Source: Pseudomonadota bacterium (lineage in GTDB: Bacteria; Desulfobacterota; Desulfovibrionia; Desulfovibrionales; Desulfovibrionaceae). Taken from it: a stretch of 64,000 nt of DNA. Under the pieces are notes generated by a model. The model had not been told where the DNA came from, did no database searches, and was given only the letters and a program-made list of their open reading frames with translations. Where the stretch lies: positions 62,001-126,000 of the forward strand of contig JAEWQB010000014.1 of assembly GCA_023460395.1 (NCBI GenBank), given 5' to 3'. A program made the translations under genes and the position numbers. Of this stretch, positions 52,565-64,000 are shown one piece after another (positions within the stretch are counted from its first letter, which is position 1; each line of letters begins with the position of its first letter).

Positions 52565-52867
52565 AGGTGAGGAGGACTAGATAGGGTAAATGGCGTGCAA
52601 TTGTCAACTCTGTTTGTGTATATAAACGTAAAACCAAGCATGGCGCAGTAAAATTGTAATGATCGTGCTATATTGCCAACCATAAGATTCGGGGTGAAGG
52701 CTCGCGCGAGAATGTCCTGAGCATCACGCCGGGGTGTTCCCGCAGTGGAAAGTGCCGTTGGAAACGTGTTTGCCAGAAAATCGCTTAACAACGGGCTATC
52801 CCTAGGATACGTATCCGTTTTCCAAATGCAATTGAATTGTGCGTACTTGTTTTGAGGGGGAGCGGAG

Positions 52868-53554
52868 ATGGTCTTTCCTACAGGGTCGATTTTTAATTTT
52901 TTCTGCATTGTACTGGGCGGCGCAGTGGGGCTGATGCTTGGCGGGCGTTTGCCGGAACGGGTGCGGGCCATTGTCTTTACCGGGCTGGGCTTGTGCACGC
53001 TCATTATTGGCATGCAGATGGGCCTGAAGACGCAAAATCCGTTGGTTTTAGTGTTCAGTATTTTGCTGGGGGCAATCACAGGCGAGTTGCTGCGGTTGGA
53101 ATCGCGCATCACCTCCATGGGCGATTGGTTGAAGATGCGGCTGAAGGGAAGCAATGAGCGCTTTACGGAGGGTTTTGTTTCCGCTTCTGTGCTGTTTTGC
53201 ATAGGTTCCATGGCTATTCTCGGCTCGTTTGACGAAGGGCTGCGTGGTGATCACACCATCTTGTTTACCAAGTCCATTCTGGACGGATTTGCCGCCGTGG
53301 CTTTTGCCGCGAGTTACGGCGTGGGGGTTTTGTTTTCCGCCGTGCCGGTGCTGCTCTATCAGGGAACGCTGACAGAATTTGCCACCGTGTTACACCCGTT
53401 GCTGTCCGACGCCATGATGACGGAGCTTACCGCCACTGGCGGAGCGCTTATTATCGGCATCAGCATAAATCTTATGGAATTGCGCAAGATACCACTCTCC
53501 AACATGCTACCCGCGCTGATATATGCCCCGGTGCTGGCATGGTTGCTTGCTTAG
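52868..53554 (+). CDS. DUF554 family membrane protein
   Basis: A 228-residue protein with about seven helices (GSIFNFFCIVLGGAVGLMLG, SVLFCIGSMAILGSFDEGLRGD), the DUF554 pattern. GGAG precedes the ATG. The family is suspected to be a transporter but has no assigned substrate. It stands alone. Confidence 0.88.
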   Translation: MVFPTGSIFNFFCIVLGGAVGLMLGGRLPERVRAIVFTGLGLCTLIIGMQMGLKTQNPLVLVFSILLGAITGELLRLESRITSMGDWLKMRLKGSNERFTEGFVSASVLFCIGSMAILGSFDEGLRGDHTILFTKSILDGFAAVAFAASYGVGVLFSAVPVLLYQGTLTEFATVLHPLLSDAMMTELTATGGALIIGISINLMELRKIPLSNMLPALIYAPVLAWLLA

Positions 53555-53797
53555 TTGGGACTGTTTGAGTAAACAGTTTTTGCGGCGATAACTCCGTCAT
53601 GGGCTTGCGCTCTGCGAACGATGCCTTATGCTATACCTTTCGGGGTAGGGCTGGGCAGAGTGTTCTTCTCCGGGCGAGGTCCGGCGCAAACTCGTAAGTT
53701 CTCCAGCGTGCCCGGTATTTCGGCACGACACGTTCCCTTCACCATAACGTTTTCGCCACGCCGTGCACGGCGTGCACGAGTAGGCTACGAGCAACCG

Positions 53798-56584
53798 ATG
53801 AGCCAGCAGAACTGTATCCATATCGAAGGCGCCCGCCAGCATAATCTGAAAAATCTCACTCTGGACATTCCCCGCGACGAACTGGTGGTGATTTGCGGTC
53901 CTTCCGGGTCGGGCAAGTCCACGCTGGCGTTTGATATCGTTTACGCGGAAGGCCAGCGGCGGTATGTGGAATCGCTCTCCGCCTATGCACGTCAGTTTCT
54001 TCCGCAGATGGATAAGCCGGAAGTGGATAAAATAGAGGGGCTTTCGCCAGCTATTTCGTTGGAGCAACAGGCCTCTTCGCGCAATCCCCGTTCCACTGTG
54101 GGCACAGTGACAGAAATTTACGATTTCCTGCGCGTGTTTTATGCGCGGCTGGGCATTATGTATTGCCCGAAATGCGGCAAGCCCATTGCGGCTCGCGCTG
54201 CGGATGAGATTATCGCCGATATTTTGGCTCTGCCTGCCGGAACAAAGTTCATGTTGTTGGCCCCGCTGGTGGAACACCAGAAAGGCACTCACGCGGACCG
54301 GCTGAAAAAGCTGAAGGCGGAAGGCTTTGTACGCGTGCGTGTTAATGGCGAGGTGTTGGGGGTGGACGATGTGCCCGCCTTGGAAAAAAATCGGAAGCAT
54401 ACCATAGAACTGGTCATCGACCGTTTGGTTATAAAAGAGGGCCTGCGCGGCAGACTTGCGGATTCTGTGGAACTTGCCCTCAAGTACGGCGAGGGGAGAC
54501 TGGTGGTGGCTGTGATGGAAGAAGCGAGCACGCGCGAAACCATTCACTCCACAGAATCCGTGTGCCCCACGTGTAAGATAAGCCTGCCTAAGCCTTCTCC
54601 CCAGCTTTTTTCGTTCAATAGCCCGCAAGGTGCCTGTCCCGTTTGTTCGGGGCTGGGCACCGTGGAATATTTCGAGCCGGCGCTGCTGGCCCCCAACCGG
54701 GGGCTTTCGCTTGCCGGGGGGGGCTTGTTGCCGTGGAAAAATCCCAAGGTGATGAGTCGCTATGAAGCGGGCCTGAAGGCGTTGTGCGCGGCTTTTGATA
54801 TCTCGCTGAATACACCGTTTAAGCAATATCCCGATGCGGCGTGGGATGCCTTGTTCCACGGGCACGCGCCTACGGGATGGGAGGGTGTTACCTCTATTTT
54901 GGAACGGGGAATGGAGTTTGGTCAGACGTGGCGCGATGAGCTTTCCCGTTTCCGTCAGAGCCGTCCTTGCCCGCAGTGCCACGGAGCGCGGCTGCGCGAT
55001 GAGGCGCTTGCCGTGCGGGTGGACGACTTGTCCATATTCGGCTTCTGCTCCCTTTCCGTGGGGCGGGCTTTGGAATGGCTGCGGGACCGAAAATTCGACC
55101 GTTCGCTGGCGATTATCGCCGAGCCGTTGCTCAAAGAGCTTACGCACCGCCTCAGCTTTATGGTCAACGTGGGACTGGATTACATTTCACTGGGGCGCAA
55201 CATGTCCACCCTGTCCGGGGGGGAGGCCCAGCGCATTCGCCTTGCCTCACAATTGGGGTCCGGTCTGGTGGGGGTAACCTATGTTCTGGACGAACCGTCC
55301 ATTGGGTTGCACCCTCGCGATAACGAGCGGCTCATCACAACGCTGCGCAGCCTGCAACGTCGAGGAAACACCGTGTTGGTTGTGGAACATGATGAGGCGA
55401 CCATCCGTGAGGCGGATACCGTTATCGAACTTGGTCCCGGTTCCGGCATGCTGGGCGGGGAGATTATGTTCAATGGGCCGGTGTGCGATTTGCTGAGTCA
55501 TTCAGATTCGCTGACAGCCAAGTACCTCCGCGGGGAAATGGTTATCGATTTGCCTGAACAGCGCAGGCGGGGAGAGCGTTTTCTCGAACTTAAGGGAGTA
55601 AGTACCAATAACCTGCGTAATGTGGACGTGAGTATTCCGCTGGGGGCGCTTACCTGCGTGACCGGACCGTCCGGTTCCGGCAAAAGCTCATTGGTGGTGG
55701 ATTCGCTGTATAAGCATGTGGCGCTGCACCAGTCCATCAAGGTAGATAGCCCCGGTCAAATTCAGGGTATAGCCGGATTGGAGCATATAGAGCGCATCGT
55801 TTCCATAGATCAGACCCCCATCGGCAGAACTCCGCGCTCCAACCCCGCCACCTACACCAAGGTGTTCGACGAAATTCGTACAATTTTCGCCATGTCGCCC
55901 GATGCGAAAAAACGTGGTTACAAGCCGGGACGTTTCAGCTTTAACGTGCGGGGAGGCCGGTGCGAAGCGTGCGGAGGCGACGGGCAGATTCGTGTGGAAA
56001 TGCACTTTTTGCCGGACGTATATGTCACATGCGACGTCTGCAAGGGCATGCGGTATAACCATGAAACTCTGGAAGTGCGGTACAAAGGCAAAAATATCGC
56101 CGAAGTGCTGGGCATGACGGTGCGGCAGGCAAAAGCTTTTTTTGAAAATTACCCTGTCCTTGAACGCCGCCTTGCTGTATTGGAAGATGTAGGACTGGAA
56201 TATTTGCGCCTTGGGCAGCCCGCTACAACACTTTCCGGCGGCGAGGCGCAGCGCATTAAAATATCGCGGGAACTGGGCAAGCGTAGTCTTCCCGGCACTC
56301 TGTATATTTTGGATGAACCCACCACCGGTCTGCATATGCATGAGGTGGGTAAGCTTATCCGGGTGCTGCACCAACTCGTGGACAAGGGTGCCACCGTAAT
56401 CGTTATCGAGCACAATACAGACGTGATTCTCGCTTCGGACTATGTGATCGATCTTGGTCCCGGTGGTGGTGAAAACGGCGGCAGAATTGTTTCTTCCGGC
56501 ACTCCTGAAGAAATTATTGCCGACCCGCAATCGGTAACAGGCGCGTTTTTGGAAAGGGAGCGGCATACTCGTACCACTCGGTAG
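53798..56584 (+). CDS. uvrA: Excinuclease ABC subunit UvrA
   Basis: The 928-residue protein has two ABC modules with P-loops GPSGSGKST and GPSGSGKSS, two LSGGEAQRI signatures and zinc-finger motifs (CPTC/CPVC and CEAC/CDVC). It recognises DNA damage with UvrB. The start at 53798 (MSQQNCIHIEGARQHNLKN) is the family N-terminus; an upstream in-frame ATG would add an Arg-rich stretch not found in UvrA. Confidence 0.96.
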   Translation: MSQQNCIHIEGARQHNLKNLTLDIPRDELVVICGPSGSGKSTLAFDIVYAEGQRRYVESLSAYARQFLPQMDKPEVDKIEGLSPAISLEQQASSRNPRSTVGTVTEIYDFLRVFYARLGIMYCPKCGKPIAARAADEIIADILALPAGTKFMLLAPLVEHQKGTHADRLKKLKAEGFVRVRVNGEVLGVDDVPALEKNRKHTIELVIDRLVIKEGLRGRLADSVELALKYGEGRLVVAVMEEASTRETIHSTESVCPTCKISLPKPSPQLFSFNSPQGACPVCSGLGTVEYFEPALLAPNRGLSLAGGGLLPWKNPKVMSRYEAGLKALCAAFDISLNTPFKQYPDAAWDALFHGHAPTGWEGVTSILERGMEFGQTWRDELSRFRQSRPCPQCHGARLRDEALAVRVDDLSIFGFCSLSVGRALEWLRDRKFDRSLAIIAEPLLKELTHRLSFMVNVGLDYISLGRNMSTLSGGEAQRIRLASQLGSGLVGVTYVLDEPSIGLHPRDNERLITTLRSLQRRGNTVLVVEHDEATIREADTVIELGPGSGMLGGEIMFNGPVCDLLSHSDSLTAKYLRGEMVIDLPEQRRRGERFLELKGVSTNNLRNVDVSIPLGALTCVTGPSGSGKSSLVVDSLYKHVALHQSIKVDSPGQIQGIAGLEHIERIVSIDQTPIGRTPRSNPATYTKVFDEIRTIFAMSPDAKKRGYKPGRFSFNVRGGRCEACGGDGQIRVEMHFLPDVYVTCDVCKGMRYNHETLEVRYKGKNIAEVLGMTVRQAKAFFENYPVLERRLAVLEDVGLEYLRLGQPATTLSGGEAQRIKISRELGKRSLPGTLYILDEPTTGLHMHEVGKLIRVLHQLVDKGATVIVIEHNTDVILASDYVIDLGPGGGENGGRIVSSGTPEEIIADPQSVTGAFLERERHTRTTR

Positions 56585-56644
56585 AGAGCGCCCTTTTTAC
56601 TGTGACGCCATAGTGAAGACAATACAACACGATATGGATTACGC

Positions 56645-57949
56645 ATGATTGAAAGAAGACAGTCTCGAGGAAATGGGTTTGATGAGGTATATAGCGCGTT
56701 ATTTGTAGATTTTGATAATATTTTTACCCGTTTGGACGAGATTTCTCCAGCTGCTGCCCGTGCCTTTGGGTTTAATCCGCACCGGTGGCTGCGGTGGTTG
56801 GAAACGCACGCGGTGCGCATGCTCTACGGTGATGGCGTGCGGCGGCGTATCCTCAAGCGGTGTTGCTACATGAACCCGCAGTGGTATCACCAGTACCGTC
56901 CCTTTTTTATCCGCGCGGCATTTAATGTTATTGACTGTCCCCCGCTGACGAATCAGGGCAAGACCAGCGCGGATATCCATTTGGTCATGGATGCCATGGA
57001 CACGCTGAGCCATAAGACAATGTTTGACGAATTCATTATCTTGTCCGGCGATGCGGACTTCACCCCCCTGCTCATTCGGTTGCAGGAACACGCCCGCCGT
57101 ACCCTTGTCCTTTCCGTGGGCTATGCTTCCCCGGCTTACACGGCTGCCAGCTCATGGCGTATCCGTGAAGATTGGTTTGTGCAGCAGGCGTTGGAAGAGC
57201 GTCCTGCGGAGGAAGAACCTTCGGCCTCCGTGGTCATACCCCGCAGTGGGCGTCCCGTGCGCACGGAAGGTGAGGAGATGGAGCGCGGGGCGCAACTCGT
57301 CAAGCGCATGGTGGCGGATTCCGCCATCCCAGTGCCGCTGGCGCAGCTTTCGCACAGCCTGCAGAAGGAGTTGGATGCCGGGCAGGACTGGTTTGGCTAT
57401 GGTCGGTTCCGGGATTATCTGGAAGCTCTGGATCTAGACCGGCTGGAAATTTCCAATGTGGTGCCGGGGTATGTGTATGATCCCTCCCGCCATGATGAGC
57501 CGGAAGAAACCTCGGCCCGAACAGAATTTCGGGAACGCTATCCCGAACTGTACGAGCTGGCGTTGCGTATCCACCGCCTGACGGATGTGCCCTTGCTGAT
57601 GCCGGAACACTACCGTGAACTGCTTGGCGTAATTGTGGCAGAGGTGAACACCAACGGTTTCTTCCTCACCACCACTTCGCGCAATGTGCGGGATATCTGC
57701 GTGGAACGCGGTCTTCCTGTGGGCAGGGCGCATGTGAACTTCGTTCTGGTCGGCGTCACACGCGGCGGGTATCCGCTGGCGGATCAAGACTCAATAAACA
57801 TTAAAGATGTAGCCAAAGCGTTTATGCGCAATGTTAAAGACTTGTGCAGCCGCACGCAGTTTGACCTTTCTCCTGATGAAGTGCGTCTGCTCATGCAGTG
57901 GATAATGCCGCTGGATAGCGGCGATGTCGCGCCCCCCACAACGCGGTAG
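56645..57949 (+). CDS. NYN-domain protein with OST-HTH/LOTUS domains
   Basis: The 434-residue protein has an NYN (PIN-like) domain with acidic residues in LFVDFDNIFTRL and FIILSGDADFTPLL, then two OST-HTH/LOTUS regions (around residues 215-290 and 315-410). NYN-LOTUS proteins are predicted ribonucleases that bind structured RNA. It follows uvrA by 60 bp and may share its transcript. Confidence 0.88.
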   Translation: MIERRQSRGNGFDEVYSALFVDFDNIFTRLDEISPAAARAFGFNPHRWLRWLETHAVRMLYGDGVRRRILKRCCYMNPQWYHQYRPFFIRAAFNVIDCPPLTNQGKTSADIHLVMDAMDTLSHKTMFDEFIILSGDADFTPLLIRLQEHARRTLVLSVGYASPAYTAASSWRIREDWFVQQALEERPAEEEPSASVVIPRSGRPVRTEGEEMERGAQLVKRMVADSAIPVPLAQLSHSLQKELDAGQDWFGYGRFRDYLEALDLDRLEISNVVPGYVYDPSRHDEPEETSARTEFRERYPELYELALRIHRLTDVPLLMPEHYRELLGVIVAEVNTNGFFLTTTSRNVRDICVERGLPVGRAHVNFVLVGVTRGGYPLADQDSINIKDVAKAFMRNVKDLCSRTQFDLSPDEVRLLMQWIMPLDSGDVAPPTTR

Positions 57950-57992
57950 CACTGGCTTGGCCCGCTCTTGGCGGACCGTAGAATGTCTGTAC

Positions 57993-58022
57993 AAAGGCCC
58001 CTTGTCGAAAGGGGCCTTTTTT
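57993..58022 (+). terminator. terminator after the NYN gene
   Basis: AAAGGCCCC and GGGGCCTTT with TTTT following. Confidence 0.9.
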
Positions 58023-58154
58023 ATGTTCTTTTTCCAATCCGCTCAGATGGCGGGCCTGTCGGGGCGGCGCGTGCTCGTAAACAGCTTTCAGACAGAGGGG
58101 ACCGGGGTGGCTTCGTGATTCACGGAGGCTGGCCCGCCTGCCTCGCCTGCCACG

Positions 58155-58194
58155 CGAAACGGCTCCGGTGGAATAGTCCGCCGGAGCCGTTTCG
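58155..58194 (-). terminator. terminator of the YitT gene
   Basis: CGAAACGGCTCCGG pairs with CCGGAGCCGTTTCG around a 12-nt loop, just past the YitT stop. The U run is poor. Confidence 0.65.
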
Positions 58195-58220
58195 TATGGT
58201 GCGTCACAGTAGCAGGGGCG

Positions 58221-59075
58221 TCAGTACGTTTTTCGTCGGGAAAAGCCTTGTCCCATGACAGAGAAGGTGTTTTCAACGATGAAGAAAGCGTTAGGATCGC
58301 GGGTAAAGGCAACTTCTTCCAGTTTTTTCAGCTGAATGTTGTTGATAACGGTCATGAGTACGTTCAGGTCATGGCCCGTGTATGCGCCTTTGCCTTTCAG
58401 GAATGTACAGCCCCGGTGGAGTTCGTTGGTGATCGCTTTGGCAATGTCATGACTGTGCTCGGAGATAATAAACACGACCTTGCGTTGGTTAAAAAGAGAC
58501 AGCACAGAGTCGATGGTGGTGGCGGCGATAAATACATTGATAACAGAAGCGACCACAAGATCTGTGCTGAGTATGGATAGTGACAGGGTAAACAGAAGGG
58601 CGTTGAAGGTAAAAAAGGTTTTCCCCACGCCGATATTGAATTTTTGATTCAGGTAGACGGCGACAATATCCATACCTCCGCCGGACCCCAGAGAGCGCAG
58701 CACCAATCCGCTGCCCATACCGGCGAGCACCCCGCTGGCAACGGTGGCGTAAAATTCATTGGCGATGACGATGGGAATGTTCAGCAGCTTGTAGGCCAGC
58801 GTGGAGACACAGATGGCGTATAGACTGTACAGACAGAACCGTTTGCTGATTTTGAACCAGCCGAGGAGAAAGAGGGGCAGATTGAGCAAGAAATACCAGT
58901 TGCCAGGGTCCATAAGGCCCGTCTGGTAAAACAACAGCGAGGCGAGGCCGAATATGCCGCCGGGAATAAACCCGTGTACGTAAGCGATGGATTTTATGCT
59001 GATGGCGTAGATGCATGATCCTATCGTTATCAGCATGAGGTTCCACGGAACGGAGTAGGTAATGTCGCGATTCAT
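58221..59075 (-). CDS. YitT-family (DUF161/DUF2179) membrane protein, second copy
   Basis: The 284-residue protein is a paralogue of the YitT protein at 35.3 kb. They share VLRSLGSGGGMDIVAVYLNQ-like and DSVLSLFNQRKVV segments and the ending VENTFSVMGQGFSRRKTY. The soluble C-terminal domain is about 110 residues. This copy is not linked to an EamA gene. Function unsettled. Confidence 0.87.
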   Translation of the reverse strand: MNRDITYSVPWNLMLITIGSCIYAISIKSIAYVHGFIPGGIFGLASLLFYQTGLMDPGNWYFLLNLPLFLLGWFKISKRFCLYSLYAICVSTLAYKLLNIPIVIANEFYATVASGVLAGMGSGLVLRSLGSGGGMDIVAVYLNQKFNIGVGKTFFTFNALLFTLSLSILSTDLVVASVINVFIAATTIDSVLSLFNQRKVVFIISEHSHDIAKAITNELHRGCTFLKGKGAYTGHDLNVLMTVINNIQLKKLEEVAFTRDPNAFFIVENTFSVMGQGFSRRKTY

Positions 59076-59793
59076 ATCAAACGGCTTCCGAAAAGGCTGT
59101 GGGTTGTAAGGAAAAACAGGCGGTACGGGCTGGCTGCGTCAGATTCCGAACCGAGGTACGGCGTAAAATTGGATGATTGCTGCGGCATAGTGCCGGGGTG
59201 GGATGGAAAGTGCGTGTTCTCATGCTGTATTTGTGTCCTTCCGTCAAGACGTATAGCGCGAGACGCGGCGGTACCGGACCTGTAACACTGCGGATCAATT
59301 GCGGAGCAACGGTGCGGGAGCAGTGCAAATCGGTAACGGGAATCAGCTCGTGCCCCCCCGTGGGGGATTTCCTCCTCGCAGACGGGAACGGCACCAGCCT
59401 TCTTGATTAGTGTAGCAGCAAAATGCCGGCGAGGCCAGCCGATCCCCCCATTCCCCTTGTATAAAGGGTTTCTGCCGGTGTGACGGCCCGTGCTAGGGTG
59501 AGGAGAGGCGTGTCTCGGCCTGAGTGGCACCGTTCTGCGTGAGAACAACCGGAAACTGGTGCCGCGTGGCTGGAGTTTGCGGGGCGGCATTTTATGAAAA
59601 TGAGAGGGAAAAACAGAAAAAACACGCCTCCGATGCATGATCGGAGGCGTGGCAGATATGGGCTTAAAGGGCTATGGGTACGCTGCCCCGGAGGACGCAG
59701 CCGCTCGTGTCACCATGTCAGAACAGCCGTTTTACGACGGGCTAACTTGCCGGTTTGGTGCGAATTACCATTGGCCCCAGACTTTCGGCTCTG
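59076..59793. other. 718-bp region between YitT and lon genes
   Basis: Open frames here lack coding character and no Shine-Dalgarno-supported gene was found. The Lon terminator is at its right end. Nothing else is recognised. Confidence 0.5.
59623..59651 (-). terminator. terminator of lon
   Basis: CACGCCTCCGAT and its complement around GCATG, followed on the minus strand by TTTTTTCTGTTTTTC. Confidence 0.9.
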
Positions 59794-62223
<2,430 letters not shown>

Positions 62224-62288
62224 ACAAATGCTCCGTTATGGATCGGCGTGTGCCGGAAATTCGCGTGTGTGTGGCCGTGCCGCGAGGG

Positions 62289-62966
62289 TTACATATGGCC
62301 TTCATCCCGCAGGCTGTAATGGGTTTCGTCCGTCACAATAATGTGGTCCAGAACCCGAATCCCCAGTGCTTTGCCAGACTGCATTACCTGCCGGGTTATC
62401 TCCACATCCGCCGAGGAAGGAAACGGGCTTCCGCCGGGGTGATTATGCACGATAACCAACGAACTGGCTTTGTGGCGCAATGCCTGCTCCATGAGTTCCC
62501 GTGGGTAGATCATGGTGGTATTCACTGTGCCCGCGCTGATGCGCTCCCATGCTAGCAGCCGGTTTTGGGTGTCCAGAAACGCGGCCCAGAATTCTTCATG
62601 CGGCAAGCTGCCTAGGCGCCAACGCGCCATTTCCGCAATATCAGTGGGACCGGAAAGCACTGCACGTTCCCGCACCGGAGATTCCAGACACCGGGCAAAG
62701 AATTCGCGGAGCAAAAGCCAGTGCGCCTCCAAGGCCGGGCCGAAGCCGCTCACCGCTCGCAGTTCCGTCGGACGGGCATGCAAAACGGCATGCAGGGTTC
62801 CGAACTGGGACAGCAGCTCCTTGGCCAGCGGTTTGGTATCTCGCCGAAGCAGCACCGTGCCGAGCACCAGTTCCAGCACCTCATAGTCGGCAAGCTGGGT
62901 AGGGTCGGCGCGTAATTTTTCGCGCAGGCGGTCCCGATGACCATGATAATGCGGTTTGCTCTCCAT
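62289..62966 (-). CDS. radC: RadC/JAB-domain protein
   Basis: The 225-residue protein has an N-terminal helix-hairpin region and a C-terminal JAMM domain with HNHPGGSPFPSSAD, the zinc-binding signature of RadC. Despite the name, a role in DNA repair is not proved. Its start is separate from holA by 114 bp and it may share a transcript with lon. Confidence 0.93.
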   Translation of the reverse strand: MESKPHYHGHRDRLREKLRADPTQLADYEVLELVLGTVLLRRDTKPLAKELLSQFGTLHAVLHARPTELRAVSGFGPALEAHWLLLREFFARCLESPVRERAVLSGPTDIAEMARWRLGSLPHEEFWAAFLDTQNRLLAWERISAGTVNTTMIYPRELMEQALRHKASSLVIVHNHPGGSPFPSSADVEITRQVMQSGKALGIRVLDHIIVTDETHYSLRDEGHM

Positions 62967-63080
62967 AATAAGCAGTACGTAGCGTGAAGCAAGCAGAAGT
63001 TCGAGAAAAAAAGGGCCTTACACGGAGAAAATGAGGGAGATGATGCTATTTACACAGAATCTACACGAAAAATAGTGCTG

Positions 63081-64000
63081 TTATCGGGTGAACCGTGATG
63101 AACCGGGGCGGGCACCGCCGCTTTTCGCGGCAGACGCACCGCCGAAAAGGGACATCAGCCCCGCCACAAGCATTTCCATGGCCTGTTCCGGTATGCGTTC
63201 GCCTGTTTTTATGCCTTTTTCAGCTTCGAGCGCTAAATCCCACAGCCGCGCTACACGTGCCCGGCCCATGGAGCGAGCAAGCTGCTCTTTACTTTGCCGG
63301 ACCTGCCCCGGCAGATACACAGATTCTCCCGCAAGCAGTTGCCAGAGGATTCGGGCTTCGCGGAGCAGCATGGCGAGAAACCGGAATATTCCGTCGTCAC
63401 TTTCGTGTCCGCGTACCACCTTGTTCCATACCTTATCGGGAGCATTGCCGCGCTGAAGCGCGGAGATGAAGGCAAAAATATCCAGCTCAGTTTCCCGGAC
63501 AATAGTGGCGGCTAATTCTGGTGAAATGGTTTTTCCATCTTCCGCAGCGAGGGAAAGTTTTTCCAGTTCGCGAGTGGCTGCCATGGCGTCGGACGGCAGG
63601 TTGCGCGCCAAAGCGTCCAAGGCGGGCGGGGGAATAACCGCGCCGTGCCGGGTGCCCCACCGGGAAACAAAGTCGCGCATGTCGCGGGGGGAGAGTCCTT
63701 CCGATTTCCACAGCCAGCCGTTTTTTTCCGCAAACGCCCAGCACCGGAGGCTGGTCGTGGCTTTGGGGAGCTTAGGGGCACCTTTTTCAAACGGTACTTC
63801 AAGGCAGAGAAAGGGCCACGCCAGCGGGTTGACGCTGCCCAGAGCCTGACTGAGCGTTTTCCAGTCATCGGTGGAAAGGTTTTGGGCATTACGCACCACA
63901 AGAGCCTTGGGAGTGGCAAATAATCCCTGTAAGGTCAGCGCCTCCCAAAAGGTGGGCGGAAGACCTTCTTCTCCCCAGAATACGTGGCGTTGCCATGCCC
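63081..64000 (-). CDS. holA: DNA polymerase III delta subunit, 5' end outside window
   Basis: The C-terminal 300 or so residues are visible and the frame stays open to the window edge. Reading inward it begins AWQRHVFWGEEGLPPTFWEALTLQ (shown here in part: WGEEGLPPTFWEAL), then LFATPKALVVRNAQ, and continues with the delta-type AAA and collar domains (NLPSDAMAATRELEKLSL). A GTG at 63899 is internal. Delta opens the sliding clamp during clamp loading. Confidence 0.88.
   Translation of the reverse strand, partial: AWQRHVFWGEEGLPPTFWEALTLQGLFATPKALVVRNAQNLSTDDWKTLSQALGSVNPLAWPFLCLEVPFEKGAPKLPKATTSLRCWAFAEKNGWLWKSEGLSPRDMRDFVSRWGTRHGAVIPPPALDALARNLPSDAMAATRELEKLSLAAEDGKTISPELAATIVRETELDIFAFISALQRGNAPDKVWNKVVRGHESDDGIFRFLAMLLREARILWQLLAGESVYLPGQVRQSKEQLARSMGRARVARLWDLALEAEKGIKTGERIPEQAMEMLVAGLMSLFGGASAAKSGGARPGSSRFTR

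Larger units (their letters stand above)
52374..52867. other. intergenic region with terminator and tRNA
   Basis: It includes the end of the cut locus, the tRNA-Leu gene and the upstream region of the DUF554 gene. Nothing else is recognised. Confidence 0.5.

Noticed and set aside
53597..55147. 516-residue open frame on the minus strand
   Set aside because: It is antisense to uvrA, lacks recognisable motifs, and arises from the high GC content of the opposite frame.
59072..59638. 188-residue open frame on the minus strand before lon
   Set aside because: Composition is Arg/Pro/His-rich without a domain or Shine-Dalgarno sequence, and it runs into the lon terminator.

Overview
This window looks like the chromosome of a sulfate-reducing delta-proteobacterium of the Desulfovibrionaceae (family level is inference). 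The evidence is the orange-protein (ORP) gene set with its sigma-54 regulator, hypA/hypB, a decaheme cytochrome, many sigma-54 activators, and a choline trimethylamine-lyase microcompartment closely resembling the one known in Desulfovibrio. The genus cannot be fixed from the sequence. No rRNA, CRISPR array, insertion sequence or integrase was found. One tRNA-Leu(CAA) lies just beyond the microcompartment locus.

Layout. 1-2 kb: the end of an HD-GYP protein and a UbiA-family prenyltransferase. 2.2-9.8 kb (minus strand): a six-gene ORP operon (NifX-like proteins, two MinD/ferredoxin ATPases, an Mrp ATPase) behind a -24/-12 promoter with two palindromic upstream sites, preceded by its probable activator and by hypB and hypA. 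10-12.9 kb: two tandem TPR paralogues and an AMIN-like protein. 13-16.4 kb (minus): a polar amino-acid ABC transporter and a split LysO-type exporter. 16.8-24.2 kb: a cupin behind a perfect CRP/FNR-type palindrome, then a two-component system whose sigma-54 activator probably switches on a Tat-exported FMN hydroxy-acid dehydrogenase and a decaheme cytochrome c/cytochrome b fusion.

24.5-37 kb: an alkaline-phosphatase-superfamily hydrolase with a detached C-terminal relative, a BCCT transporter, a PAS-type sigma-54 activator, an OsmC/Lpd/GcvH operon, an EamA/YitT pair and a MerR regulator. 38-52.4 kb: a complete choline-utilisation (cut) microcompartment locus with CutC, CutD, seven shell proteins, an acylating aldehyde dehydrogenase plus a paralogue lacking the catalytic cysteine, PduL, EutJ-, PduM- and PduS-like proteins. 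No alcohol dehydrogenase is present in the window. 52.8-64 kb: housekeeping genes (DUF554, uvrA, NYN/OST-HTH, YitT, lon, radC, end of holA).

The most interesting signal that is not itself a gene is a palindrome, CGACA-N4-TGTCG. It recurs, exact or with one mismatch, in the intergenic regions before the BCCT, OsmC/Lpd/GcvH, EamA/YitT and cut transcription units. In three of the four it sits 70-95 bp upstream of a well-formed sigma-54 promoter. This suggests one sigma-54 regulon joining choline uptake, choline breakdown and several accessory genes. The cut locus would make trimethylamine and acetaldehyde inside the shell, convert acetaldehyde to acetyl-CoA and acetyl-phosphate, and may pass reducing equivalents out through PduS and two cysteine-bearing PduT-type shell proteins. 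Those functional statements are inference from family knowledge.
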